Shown: in pieces, positions 22,000 through 34,410 of the stretch | How the letters are laid out: every line of letters begins with the position of its first letter | Position numbering within the stretch: position 1 is the first letter of the stretch | Assembly: GCA_003194525.1 (NCBI GenBank) | Contig: NBIV01000099.1 | Coordinates: 216,973 to 280,972, forward strand | Length of the DNA: 64,000 nucleotides | Reading direction: 5' to 3' | Source: Gracilariopsis chorda | Taxonomy: Eukaryota; Rhodophyta; Florideophyceae; Gracilariales; Gracilariaceae | Notes under the pieces: generated by a model | What the model saw: the letters and a program-made list of their open reading frames with translations, nothing else | Databases searched by the model: none | Told to the model about the DNA's origin: nothing | Made by a program: the position numbers and the translations under genes

Positions 22000-22859
22000 G
22001 CAACAAACGAAAAAATCCTAAAAAAAATCTGATTTGAAAGGATGTCGCAACGGCCGAATTGAAGAGAATGCAACCCGAGTTCAGTTTAATTAAAATATCT
22101 CCGAGCATCAAGAGAGTAGGAGAAGACGTTCATCAAGAAGCATCATCGAAAGAAAGCACCCTTGAAGTACAGGAGCTATCAATCCCAGTCGCAAACTCTT
22201 GAAACATATGTTCTTTCTGTAAATTTAGGAAGAGCGAAAGCAGATGGGATGAGCACAGCCAGTCGGAAGATTACTTTACTGCTCTTTCTAGTGCCTATAA
22301 CTACAGTTGTTTTTGCGACTATTGCAGATTTGAGATCAAAGTTACTTTTCAGTATTACGATCCCGTCTACACTAAGGAACTCATTGACCCCCGCATAACG
22401 GTTGCCACAGTCTACCGGGCTTCTTGTTAGTACCATAGAGCACCACACTTGCTTCTAACCGCAGGAAAACTAACTTCATTTGGAGTTATTAAGGAGATAA
22501 GAAATCTTTCAAAAATTATTAATTTTAGTTACATTACATATACATCTAGCTGAGTAAAGAATTTATTGATATTGAGTTTTACAATACCAGCTTGTTTTTC
22601 TATTGCAGTAACTGAGCACTAGAAAACCGGTGCACAGTACAGTACCATGCTAAGGGCCAAGCAATAGTAAGCGTTGAAACAGAACTTACTAAGGAAATAT
22701 AGGAGATCCTTATTTATAACGATGTTCGCCTGTTTTGCAGACCTAAAGTAAAGGGTAGAACGAAGCACCCCCAAACAATTAATAAACCTATTAAGTACCC
22801 AATAAACATAGAAAAGTTAGCAGCCACGAATAAACCACCAAAGACTCATCTACAATTTG

Positions 22860-24310
22860 GAGAACGAAATGCAAGAGCTACTGATCAGATTTAATATTTT
22901 AGCTCAACAAGTAAATCAAGTAGGGCGACTGAACAATCATTTAACAGCTCTACTCAATCAAAACGATGATCAAACTAGTATACTATAACTAGGGAAACCT
23001 GACACGTTTTCAGTAAAATACATGCAATCTTGAAAAGAATCATTTGAGAGTTTCTTTCATCATAAATGAAAATCTAAGTGAAGAAAAGAAATTAATGTTT
23101 ACTGTACGATTTATGACTCGACAAACATTGTAGTTTTGGGAATCTATATATGTAAACAATATCAATTATATCAATACATTTGATCAGTTAAAAGAAAGAC
23201 TATTAGTGTACACTGAGCGTACCACTAGATAGCTCAACACCCCAAAAAATGTTATCCAAAATAAAACAAATGGGAAAGTTTAGATCTGCTAGCTTATACA
23301 TTATAAAATTCACTAAGGGGTGATTACGAGTTCCAAATATGTGAGTATAAGAACAATTATTTCTCTTTAGCAACCCTAAAAGAATTGTCTTACATGTAAT
23401 GGCGTACTCGCACTTTGAAAAGGTGACGAATTGCGATCAGTGGGGATACTAATGCGATAAGAAGTGGCATACAAGTTTTGGCTTGTGCGCCATTATTACG
23501 CCACCTGTAACCTCTAATACGCCATCACTGCCATTTCCTACAAGTGGCGTATGATTGTTTTGTTTTCCATAGGCCATGCCGTGGGGAAGAAAACAAAAAC
23601 CCGGTAACCTTTAGAAGCCAAAATCGATAGAAATAGGAAACATTCAGCAGAATAACAAAAGAAGCAATCTTGATAATGAAGAAAGAAGACAACATATGAA
23701 ACAGAAATTATGCTTCAGGTGCCATAAACCAGAATGCCGTCCTTAAAAACATAGAACGAACCATAACCCAAATAACTTTACAATCCGGGGTCGAGAAAGA
23801 AAGGGAAAACCGAATCCGTCACAAGTGTACATTATCAAACTACAGAAAAGCGCAAAAAAATGAAAACAAATACACAACAGAAAATTCAATACGATTGCAC
23901 TATGCGCATTGAGTAATGAACCAACATAAAATAACCGTTTATTCTTCAAGCGAAAATGTGTAGCATTGGTGAAGACCAAAACCTGAACCATAATAATAGA
24001 TAGTAGGTCTGAAGAGATCTTTGTCTCTAAGAAATATTGTGATCAGCTCAAACTTAACAGTAAATCAAGTGATATCAGAGAAGAATTATTGGATGGAACT
24101 CTATTCGTAATGGACCAATGTTTAGACCTTGTTATCTTTCAAAATCTGGGAAGCTAGGTTTAGAATAAGTCCCTTCATACTGGATTTGATAGTGTGTGAT
24201 GTTGTTCTAGGAAAGTCTTGGCTACACCAGTACAATCCACACACAGACGGGAAACAAAACTATACATTTATTCAGATTGATGGTAAAACTTTATTCTGAA
24301 CGTAGAACCT
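22860..24310 (+). pseudogene. Gag and protease relic of the ancient gypsy element
   Basis: Read across frames: a Gag start (MQELLIRFNILAQQVNQVGR), a Gag core (EEKKLMFTVRFMTRQTL with TFDQLKERLLVYTERTT) near 23080-23230, a zinc-knuckle remnant LCFRCHKPECRP near 23710-23745, and a protease with SEEIFVSKKYCDQLKL near 24010 and the flap-side motif VVLGKSWLHQYNPH near 24200-24240. Stops are frequent, so no protein can be made. Confidence 0.7.
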
Positions 24311-24449
24311 TTCCGAAGGCAATGCTCTGATGTTTAACTTCTCCCAGATAGTTAACAGTTTTTTAAACTCGTACTAAGGCAAAAAAGTGAAATATATCTT
24401 ATGCTTATCCAACCAACGAGCAACACGGATAGTAGAAACATGTAAAACG

Positions 24450-25608
24450 TTAACCTAGAATCAAAACCAAAGGAATCATTAAACCGTTTAGGAGAATGTC
24501 GTGATATATTCCCGGATGATCTACCAGACGGATTCCCACCGAAAATGAAAGATAGATATGAAAACTACACTAAACTTAATCGTCACACATAAGATGGGAC
24601 CAATGTACGAACTATCTCTAGCAGAGCTACAAGGAATGAGAGAAAAGCTGGATCACTCGTTAAAGCATGTATATTTAAAATCAACTATTTTCCATGGAGA
24701 AGCCCTGTTCTTTTCACAACACAAAAGGTTGGTTTGCTATGAATATTTGTGAAGTGTAGAGTAATTAGTAATCACGCAATGGAAAACAATGTACCACTCC
24801 CTCGAATCGATGAAGTATGGGATCAACTTGGAAATGCGATGTAATTCATTACACTTGATTTGAGATCAGGATATAATCAAATCAGAATACCGGACGATAA
24901 TATACCTAAAAAAGCATTTGTTGCAAGATATGGAGTGGTACGACGATTGCACTAACTGTTACGCCCTATGAAAGCGAAAGGTGGCCAAAATATTGCCGAC
25001 ATATGACCGAAATGTGGCCATTCAAGTCCAGAATTTGGGAAAGCGTGTATCTAAAGAAGATAAAAATGTTTGTTGTAAAGGACTTAGATGAAAAATGTGC
25101 GAAATATGGCGGACATGTGGCCATGACTCTGAACATGGTTCATTTCTCTTCACCAGATACACGTTCTCCCAAAACTTCGATTTAAACGTCCATATCTCGG
25201 TCACATTTCGGCCACATTTGAACTATCTCTGAGCGCGCTGCTGGAAGTTTCCAAAACCTAATGAATAATATTCTTAGACCTTTCCTATAGTAATTAGTAA
25301 CGGTTTACCTTGATGACATCCTGATTTACAGTACGAGAAAGGGAGACCATGAACACAAATGAAACTAGTGCTAGACGTACTAAGAAAACTAATTCTACGG
25401 AAAACTATCTATATTTCGGTTTATGGAACAGTAAGTAGAGTACATGGGTCACATAATAACAGCAGAAACAATTAGAGTGGAAAATAAGTATATTCAAGAA
25501 AAACAGAGATGGTCAAGACGAAAAACCGTTACTGATGTTGAAAGTTTCTCCGGTACATTTACATGTTACAGTATATTAAAAAAAATGCCAAGATATTTAA
25601 TCACCTTA
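24450..25608 (+). pseudogene. Reverse transcriptase relic of the ancient gypsy element
   Basis: DLPDGFPPKMKDRYE (near 24520) and the following RT N-terminal region lead to NNVPLPRIDEVWDQLGNAM, a stop, FITLDLRSGYNQIRI and KKAFVARYGVV (24785-24945), all Ty3/gypsy RT motifs. The foldback element follows at once. After it, GHIITAETIRVENKYIQ and TVTDVESFSGTFTCY (25446-25570) are the RT connection. The active-site YxDD box lies near 25305 (VYLDDILIYS-like) in a damaged state. Confidence 0.75.
24979..25228. repeat. Foldback / MITE-like inverted repeat inside RT
   Basis: About 250 bp. Left arm ATATGACCGAAATGTGGCCA...GGGAAAGCGTGTATCT (24999-25054) and right arm, read inverted, ATGTGACCGAGATATGG...GGGAGAACGTGTATCT. 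The two arms even encode mirror peptides starting MTEMWPFKS (+) and MTEIWTFKS (-). It interrupts the gypsy RT, so it arrived later. Confidence 0.7.
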
Positions 25609-25723
25609 CCCTTTGACTGCCAGATATTCTTAGCGGATACATAAAGCAAAAGTGACTGGCCAATTTAATGCATTTAAGGACAGATCTCTGCATTCATTAA
25701 AGTAGGCTACCCATTATACGATT

Positions 25724-26491
25724 TTGTCACTGCCTGCAAATCCCCGTGCAACATTTTGCCTCCCTAATTTTATCCGTCTCCTCTTGTATAAACAGTCTCG
25801 ATCAGTCTACACATCAGTAGATCAAGAGCTGAGGCTTGAATATTCGTTCACTTCTAATGCAACTACACAACTGTTGTTAACTGCCAAATCATTTAAGCGA
25901 ACGAAACGATACAATGTCCAGGAAAGAGACTCTCTGCCTGATAGTAAACCAAAAGCATGCAAAAATTATTTAAGGCATAATGCTCACAATGACGCTCCAA
26001 GAAAAGTTCTTCAGTGTTCTGTAACAAATGAAACGAATAGAACACAGCCTTCTAGGATATCACAGGCAGTCAGAAACTGCACAGATGAACAACACTCCGA
26101 TAGAAGCAAGGAAAGAATGGGTTTCGAAGTAGCTTTCCAGGATTATAATATAACTACAGGACTCTGTAAACCAGAATTGGGCGGTAGATCTGCCATAAAC
26201 CTATTTTGGCGAAAGCAAATAAACGAAAGCAGGGTCTGCAATGATGTTCAGAGTAGAGCTCTTTCGGTACCAACCAGCGAACCAGATGAGAACACTACTC
26301 GGGATGCACAAACATTCCTCAAATGCGGGGGAACTCCATGTTTTTGGGGACAGTATGGTAACGACGTTTTCCTAGAGGCACATTTGAAGCAATATCCTCT
26401 GAGCTTACCAAGTCGTTGCAATGCAGTGCTGTGCAAAAACGGGTATTGTCTTTACCCTTCTCATAGACATGGTTTGCTTGGGAAGCGCTGA
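25724..26491 (+). CDS. Unrecognised ORF in the piggyBac unit
   Basis: 768 bp open without a stop in an AT-rich region where all other frames are broken. The first ATG is at 26117 (about 124 residues); the open frame extends upstream without one, so it may be an exon. It is Asn/Ser/Arg/Lys rich with a Cys/aromatic C-terminal part (KCGGTPCFWGQYGNDVF, then CNAVLCKNGYCLYP) that might bind metal or form disulfides. It starts about 115 bp from the unit's left end and is antisense to the transposases. It could be cargo, part of another element, or chance. I do not recognise it. Confidence 0.35.
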   Translation: MSLPANPRATFCLPNFIRLLLYKQSRSVYTSVDQELRLEYSFTSNATTQLLLTAKSFKRTKRYNVQERDSLPDSKPKACKNYLRHNAHNDAPRKVLQCSVTNETNRTQPSRISQAVRNCTDEQHSDRSKERMGFEVAFQDYNITTGLCKPELGGRSAINLFWRKQINESRVCNDVQSRALSVPTSEPDENTTRDAQTFLKCGGTPCFWGQYGNDVFLEAHLKQYPLSLPSRCNAVLCKNGYCLYPSHRHGLLGKR

Positions 26492-26499
26492 CGAGTTGA

Positions 26500-27180
26500 A
26501 ATTCCTCATTGTATTATTAAGCCATTCGGGAAAGGTATCCTTATCTAGCAGACCCATACATGTGATTCAAAGAGCATTGATGTTCGACGTTACTGATTGA
26601 ACGGAAGCCACGCATTTCGAAAGGACGTGGAGCTTAAACGGAATCGACTACAATTATGACGAGATCTAGTGTCTATCGGACTGGTGCGGTGACCTCATAT
26701 GAGGACAGCGCAACGACACGCAAAATTAAAAAAATTGAAATCTGATCGGCATGGCCCACATATCACATTTCGAACTTGAAACATGGCCAACAGGGTGGTC
26801 TTTGAACTATAAGTACTTGTAAAAGACGACCACTGAGGCATAACAGCAGCTCAGTGGCCGTCAGGTCACATGAGAGCAACAAAACATGAGTTGGAACCTC
26901 CCTGAGTTCACTTAAACTCCAAAACCCCTTCCGGAGCTTGACTAATTCTAAATAAATTTAAACTCTCAGAACATTTATAACACGCACTTGAACAGCAGAC
27001 AGAATACGGTGACATCTGTTAAAGGGGCAGTTTCGTCATAGATGTTAAATAATCTAGCAAGTCTAAGTAACCTGGATTGAATTAGTACGGGGCTAAAGGT
27101 AAAATGAACTTATTGTAAACTTTTGTATTCAAACATAGATTTTTAATATTAAAAAGGAAGGTTCACAAGGTTCTGGACAT
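26500..27180. other. No gene recognised
   Basis: Between the unassigned ORF and the first piggyBac relic. It contains a TTAAAGGGGCAGTTTCGTC stretch near 27018 that could be an end of the inner piggyBac element, but no partner was found. Confidence 0.3.
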
Positions 27181-27182
27181 CT

Positions 27183-28835
27183 TTATCCGCTTCTGAACTT
27201 CATTTTACCGTGACATTCTTCAATTTGTTTCATAGAACAATCTCTATTACTACCAGTGTGACATAAAAACATTTCTTTTTCCTTTGTGATATAGCACCCA
27301 GAACATAAAAACTTGAACGTTGTATTACCCTTGCAGAAATTGCATCGTCTTTGATATAAACCTTTTGTAATCTTGCCATCCTCATTTTTTCTCCTTCTAT
27401 TCGTCTGCATTAAATGCAACCCAGTGCGTGCAAACATTGGCTTCTCATCAACATTTTCACATTCTTGCTCACCTCTACTCATTAGACCTGTGGTATCCCA
27501 TGTATTCTCAATTAGTTCATCAGCCAATTAGCAATAGAAGTGGTTCGGACTTTTCACGTTTCTGGTTCCATTTCCGGCTTTGTACAGCTTCCACGCGTCC
27601 ACAATACAAATCGATAAAAGAGAGCAATTCACTCGAAATGACCAATCTTTCACTTCATTTTTTTTCCAAATTCAGATCATCTTGTCTGCATCTGTTATGG
27701 CGATCGACCATGCACCAGCATTTGTAATACTGTTCACACACGTCGGGAATTGCAACCTCAATTCCACTTTCTTAGAAATATTTCCCTCCCGTCTCCACCT
27801 TTCGGAAATAATAGGAGAACCAGGATTAACCGTGCCAGAGGTTGATACGAAATATCTTCCTTCTCTGTCCATCCACATTATAGCCATTATATCATTATTA
27901 ATAATGCTTCCTTTCAATAGCATTGATACAAAATCTTACTTGTCCGATAGAGTAGTTTCGGATAGATGTGTCATAGGATATTCACGGATAGCCTTTTCGA
28001 CAACTCCAATAAACCTTAAACCTTTATTTAGTAATGCTTTCGCAGTACAGACAAACGCAAAAAAGAAATCCGCACATATCAACTTTTCTGATCCGAACCA
28101 TTGTTGCACCAAGCGAAGTAAGACTGCCGTTCCATGGGCGTGATCAGAATCAAAAACTTGTTCCGGAATATTTGCGCCCATATTGAGCTCAATGTTCAGC
28201 ATAATACCACTTCGTGCACAACATACAGCCTTCACTTCAAGACAATTTTCTAGCTTTCTATCTAATGCCGTATAGTGTGGAAGCCCGACATCAATTCAAT
28301 TACCGCCTAATTCGTACCATCATGACATGCCTTTGTAAACACATAAGGCATGTGATGGCGTGACAAAAGACCGACGATGGTCATTGATTGCCCTCACAAA
28401 ATCAGCTACGAAAGACCAACGCGCGATTCCCTGCTCTTCAGTCACACCAATTTCGCTGAAGCATGTTGAACTTCTAAGCATTTCAAATCTGTTCCGTGAC
28501 ATCGCAAGACCAATATTTGGCTGAGGAATAGACGTAGAAAAAGGCTTGAGGCTCCACAGAGCCCGTCTGTTAGAGAACTCAATGCTAGTCATGAAGATAA
28601 AAACTCCAAAGAATTTGAGCAATTGTTCCCCTGAAGTCCTTCGAACGTCTTTACTTTCTAACCGGACATTTGTTCTGTTCACTATGAAATGCAAATGCTG
28701 CATATGGAACATCCAAAGGAAGAAATCTAATGCACTCATGTTTGGAGGAACGTGACGAGGTGAGATAAAGTCTCCGGCTGGGTTAACCATTTTCCGCTGA
28801 TGCATTTGCACACAAACATTCAGAGGAATCAACAT
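27183..28835 (-). pseudogene. piggyBac-like transposase relic A
   Basis: All pieces lie in one frame, interrupted by stops at 28320-28322, near 28296, at 27936-27938 and at 27672-27674. N to C: DFFLWMFHMQHLHFIVNRTN, the pre-catalytic helix WSFVADFVRAINDHR, and the first catalytic box with its Asp lost (ALCVYKGMS where DEsM is usual). Then come VGLPHYTALDRKLEN, the second box LICADFFFAFVCTAKAL with Asp, IMWMDREGRYFVSTSG with Asp, and the C-terminal Cys-rich domain CNFCKGNTTFKFLCSGC...CHTGSNRDC. piggyBac transposases excise precisely at TTAA. This copy is dead. A start further upstream, near 29381, is possible. Confidence 0.8.
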
Positions 28836-29461
28836 CGTACAGGTTTTCTACACACGACCATGAATCAACGTTGATTGGACAGGTGTACATACGCTTAATG
28901 AACTTGTTTGCAGCTGCAAAACGTGCATCTAAGATGGTGTCATAAGAGCATCTTCCTCGATATTTTGCGTATTAATGGGTTCAACCTCGGTAATAAGCTC
29001 TTCTGCAGTATTCACGGCTTACTCAACACCGGTACCTATTTTGACACTAAATAGAGGTAGAGGTACTTCTTTTTCTCGGTTCGGTAGACTAAACATCACA
29101 GTCAGAAAAGTGAGATCTCGATTGTTGACCTATCGAATGGCAACATTGAGGACAGAACCTTGTACCGTTGTCGAAGTCCGTAGAAATCCATAGTAACGTT
29201 TGCATTCAGCATCATTTGTAACCAGACGAGCACGGCTGTTGACAGTTGTTCAAACATTTCTGCGAAGATCTGTGGACGGGGTCATTGTGTACGAATGTTG
29301 TTGACGATAGTGCTTGATGTGACAGCTACGACTATTGGCGATGTGTTGTGGACATGGTACAGCACTGCCGGTGTAGGAGACATGATGAAAAGATCAAAGC
29401 GAAAAAGTTTTTGGAAAAGTTTTAAGGTTTTGATAAATTTCTAGAGTAATTAACATTGGCC

Positions 29462-31016
29462 TCATATGATGTCGCTGGTCAGATAGACACTAGTAGTGTG
29501 CATGATAGCCAGTTGAACAGCATCAAAAACGTCAATACGATCGTGACGCAGGTCATTAAGGATGTGCAATAAGGCAAATCTGCGACCAGGAAATACATAC
29601 TGGCAAGTTGAACATGCGTATATGGATTTTTTCTGGCCTTCATCCTTTCTCATTATCTTACACAGAAAAACTTTTCCTTGCTTATTATCAATGGATTCCA
29701 GCAATTACATGAGGTTTCTTAATTTTTCTCTGCTTCTCCGTTCAGGATGATAGTTGTGAATGCAAGGCCCTTCCTACTGTTTTGAATTCCACTAACGGTC
29801 TTGCGACCTGCTCTGCAACCCGGAGTTTATAATCGTGCATATTGCATACCCTTTCCTGTGGTGTAGAGGTTTGCATAATTGCGTACCCACTCAGAATGCT
29901 GGTGTAAATCAAGAAAGGGAACACACTCATTGAAACGCGCAGTTACTTCCGCTTGATGGGGTTAGTGGACCTCAACTGATTGGAGCGATCGACGCCATTT
30001 ATGAACATATTATACGCCAAAACAATTGACAATTGCAGGAGCCCCGATAGTTGTTCTGCGAAGTGCTTTGTGTCCAAACCAGCGTTCAAGTGGAGCTAGC
30101 TTGTGTACACATTCGAAAACATGGCCACCTTCTTCTGGTATTCGAGAACGAGGCGTGCAGGCCCAATCCTTTGTGTAGCATGCTACGGTTCTTTTTGTCC
30201 TTAAACACGAGGTAGCCAGCGTTTGAAGCAACGTTCAGTGCGTGATTTGGTTCTTATGGTTTATCAAAGGCTTCAACCACGAAGCTGGTTTCGAAGAATA
30301 GCAATCGCCTCTTTTACAGCGAACGGCTTGAGACTATCGATGTTACTTATCCTTACCGTTCCCAGTACTTTCATATTGCTATCTGTGATGCGAAAAAGCT
30401 GTTGTGCTAAATCGGGCCGCGTATATAATTTATCCAGAACTACTAGTCTTTGCGGGTTTCCACTAATAGCTGCCTGATACTCATGGGTCAATTGAAGGCT
30501 CTATAATCCCCATGAACTACATTTGGTAATACCTCTGGCGTCCGGTTTTCGGTCATAAACAACTCTGAATGTCCGGAAGAGTGATGTATATGCCACTGCA
30601 GTAGAAATATTCATTCTTCTTCCTGATCCATAATCCCAAATGGTATTTATATAGGCATGAGTCTACGCAACAACGACATAGAATCGAATACCTCACCTAA
30701 CTAGTTTTTATTTCATATAGGATCTCGCAGTACTCCTGCTCTTGCAACGTATTGTGTTTTCGTTCAAATTTGTTGCACCGACAGGTACCGCTATTGAGCT
30801 TGCTTTCTTCAGAGAATGTTCTAAAATTATCTTTGAATGCCATAAAGAGTCGGTAACGGCACATTTGTGTTCATGAGAGCAGTAAGGTCGAAGTGTGCTA
30901 CGAATGTCTTGATAAAGATTTCCTGACATTCTAGTTTGAAAATATGATTGTCTGACAAAACTTTTCCTGCACCAATAAACCTGGATTCTGTCTGCCTTAG
31001 ATAGTGAAATTCGCAC
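29462..31016 (-). pseudogene. piggyBac-like transposase relic B
   Basis: Pieces from N to C: ADRIQVYWCRKSFVRQSYF with RMSGNLYQDIRSTLRPY (30708-31016), LVVLDKLYTRPDLAQQLF with VLGTVRISNIDSLKPFAVKE (30273-30491, the second catalytic Asp region), ARPLVEFKTVGRALHSQL (29742-29930), and a C-terminal Cys-rich tail KSIYACSTCQYVFPGRRF (29462-29704). Stops and frame changes separate them. It is a different subfamily from relic A: its Cys-rich tail and D-box differ. Lying nearest the unit's right end, it is probably the transposase of the 25609-31823 unit, with relic A nested inside. Confidence 0.65.
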
Positions 31017-31823
31017 TTCAAGTCCAAGAAAGGCTCGAAGTTCTATAAATGTCAGCTTCTTCTTCTCCCTCTTTTGAGTACTTCAGAAGTCCATGACCTG
31101 ATACACTCTACGACCGTAGAGTTTAGAAACAGATTCATGAGTCTGGTTTCTCCATCGGTGTTATTGAACGCACTTTGAACGAGTTCTCGTTGTACTATAT
31201 GAAGATCTGAGTTGGACACTCATCGTTTGCAATAGAGAATGTCGTCAAATTTGTCCTGTTCTGCAGGAAAAACAGGAGTAATATCGAAACCATCTTCATC
31301 AATTCGCCCATCTGCGGTGTTCAATTCGTCTCAATTGCACTTATATCCGTACAATGTCTTTTCGGAAACCTGAGGTTGAGTTTCAATACAGTTAGTTTCG
31401 ACGTCATTAGCTTCTCCCATTCTGTGGCCATGCAGTTCTTTGGATGTTTTAACGTTTGCCATTTGACAATGTTCGCTGTTCCGGAAGTTGAAGAACAGAT
31501 CAGTAATTGTGTGAAAAACTGTTCGGAGTTACGGGATGGTTACAAGATCACCACCATTCGAGAGTGGATTACTATGCTCCAGAACCTCAATTAGTACCGC
31601 CAACTTTTAACACTTTCTTGAAAACCTTTCTGGTTTTTTGTCACTTTTACACCAGTGGGTTGGGTTCGTTTATCTGATATATATAACAGAAGAAAATATC
31701 TTCTCCATTGCATGACTGTCAACCACCGTGTGGTTGCGCGATCGGTACCCACCCACTACCAATTCCAGAACTGTGCATTCTAACGTATTTATACATCTGT
31801 TAAGATTTCGGGAGCGAGAGGGT

Positions 31824-33807
31824 TAACAGAACTCAGAAAAAATGAAGATCGATGTTGTATAAACACAATGAAGAACGAAATGCATTTGATATACTAAAAT
31901 GTAAACCTGTATCTGCTCGTTCACTGAAATTTGCAGATCCCACATTACCATACGAAGTAGCAACCGATGTCTCGTGCATAGGAATAGGAGCAAAACTAAC
32001 CCAAACTGATAAGAAAAATTACCAGTACCATAATCTTCCAAAAAGCTTAACGAAGCAGAACAGAACTACTCTACAGGAGAAAGGGAATTACTAGCTGTTT
32101 TATTGGCATTAAAAGCATGTACTTCATACTTAAATGGTGCTCAGTTTACAAATCCAACCTATCATCATCCATTTAATTTTCTCGAGATAGAAAAGAAACT
32201 ATGAAGCAAACAATCAATATGGGTTGAATGCATGCAAGAATTTGATTACCCGATTTCATGCATAGAAGACAAATAAAACAGAGTGGCAGATGAACTTTCA
32301 AGAAAGCACATAGAGGTATGTAAAACTTTTTAGGGTATTATAAAACTTCTGCAAAGCACGACAACTTTACAGAAAAGTAATGAAACATTAGAAAATTCAC
32401 ATAAAAGGTTACAACATGAATCGCACTTTTCACAGTAACTACGAAATTTCAAAGAAGCATAAAAACGTGTGGGGAAACTCTTGTACTTTGAGAATCGTAT
32501 GTGCATACCTGAAAGAAAAATAAGATAAAAACTTCTTCTTGACAACCATTACTCAGTACAAGGTGCACATAGTTCATACATAAAAGTATCACTACTCAGA
32601 GCAAAATTCTTTCAGTGTACAATAGAAACTGACTTAAATATAGTTATATTTGAGTGGGAAAATTGCCAAAACGCGAAATGAGTGAACAAGGTTAGGCAAG
32701 GACTACTGCAACGCTTTCCACTGCCTACACGAAAACGTGAAGTAGAATCAATACGCTGTATATTTGATTTACCCAAAAGTGACGACTACATCGGAAAAAC
32801 GGCTACGGTGGACTGTCTGAAGGACTTTACTCTATTCCATTCAATGAGAACAGTTAAGAACCAGACATAGCAAATATATTCTACAAAGACGTATGTACTC
32901 ACCATGGAATTCTAACAGTCACAATATCAGATAGATATAACCAGTCTACATGAATATTTTGAGATACGTTAATGAAACTTGTAAGTGTCAAACTAAACAT
33001 ATCCGGTACATTTATCTCCAAACTGATGGACAAGTGGAACACATGTTTAGAAAATTTGAAGAAATGGATACGAACCTATGTATCAAAAACCCAAAAGTAC
33101 TAGATAATGTATAAACCAGGTCTCGGACTTGCCTACGATTATCACGTAGCTAGTACAGCACCATTTTCTCCATTCGCCTTAGAATATAGACAAGATCCAA
33201 TAACAATAAATGATAGTCTACACAGTGATCGAACTAAAGGAAGGAAATATACATCAATTACGTTTCTTAATGAAAAAAGGAACACAAGCACGATCAAAAG
33301 TATATTATAAAAGTAGTAAATACAAGAAATACAGTAAATACCAATGGTAACAGAAGCGATGTATAATCTCAGATATAGAATTACGTGCTATTATTCACAA
33401 AACATCTAATTATACCTAAAGGCCGTCAAAGCAGTTCACACTAAAGTGTACAGGAGCATTCAGTATTCTATCTCATGATAAATCTCTCACATCATATATA
33501 CTTGAACCTCCAAAATAATATAGCCTACTAGATCATACCTTACACGTATCACTACAAAAGAATTAATATTAGGTCCACAAGCAAGAAGAACATGGAAATA
33601 CATGTATTAATACACAAAGAGAGTAATACTAATTCTTACATTATGGGACATCTACTCATCAGTAATAGAGTACAAAATCTTCTACGCACTTGGGATAAAC
33701 AATCAGGAGATATATGGGTCATTGATCAGGATCAATATATCACGAAAAGCTCACTAGATACTTACAAAGCTAAAACCAGAAATAATAAAAAGAATGCACT
33801 CGCATAA
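31824..33807 (+). pseudogene. RNase H and integrase relic of the ancient gypsy element
   Basis: RNase H: GLTELRKNE, ERNAFDILKCKPVSARSLKF, LPYEVATDVSCIGIGAKLTQ (31900-32020), then in a shifted frame NYSTGERELLAVLLALKACT. Integrase: GLLQRFPLPTRKREVESI with FDLPKSDDYIGKTATVDCLK (32690-32820), LQTDGQVEHMFRKFEEM (near 33015-33070), YDYHVASTAPFSPFALEYRQ (33130-33190). A C-terminal remnant follows to 33807. Many stops; no function. Confidence 0.75.
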
Positions 33808-34410
33808 CTACTCAACTAAGCTTGGGTTACAAACAAGTTAAAAGATTTTCTTCACATTTATACTACGAATATTTATCATGTTTGAGAAAACGGAGTTCTA
33901 TGTGTCTCAGGAAACCATATGAAGAACCGCTCGCTACCAAAGATACAAGACCACTATAATCAAGAAGTCACTCTAAACTAAATTATACACATACTTCTAG
34001 AAAACAAACAACTTCAAGGACTATTCTTTGATGAAAAAGACAAAACCATGCTTCTTGCACAAATTTAAGAATACAACTCTGTACTAACCGGATTTCCCAG
34101 CGAAGAATCCCTAATTGAATTCCAATCTCTGATAAATGGAATGTACTGTCACATACCAAAACTTTAAACTATTTCCCAATACTAGAAAATGGTATGTCAT
34201 GAGTAGAAAATAATGAAATCGTTTACATCAATATTAAACGAGTTAACGGAAACCCTCATCTCATTTACCAGACAACGCAAGTTAACTCTTCAGAAAAATT
34301 GCATGGCTTAAAGGCAAATCATAAAAACGAATATATGAGACGTTGTAGACGAAGATCCAAGAACTTTGGATGCGTAGAATACATGACCAAGATGAAGTGA
34401 AATGAAATGT

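Larger units (their letters stand above)
25609..31823 (-). mobile_element. piggyBac-type unit inserted at TTAA
   Basis: The ends are inverted and similar: CCCTTTGACTGCC near 25609 with TCTTAGCGGATACATAAA, against, in reverse complement, CCCTCTCGCTCCC ending at 31823 with TCTTAACAGATGTATAAA. TTAA follows the right end; the left side reads TTA. Removing the unit joins ...LIT-L to TELRKNE of the gypsy RT/RNase H connection. The unit holds two different piggyBac-type transposase relics, both on the minus strand, and one unassigned + ORF, so it is probably itself a nest. Confidence 0.7.
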
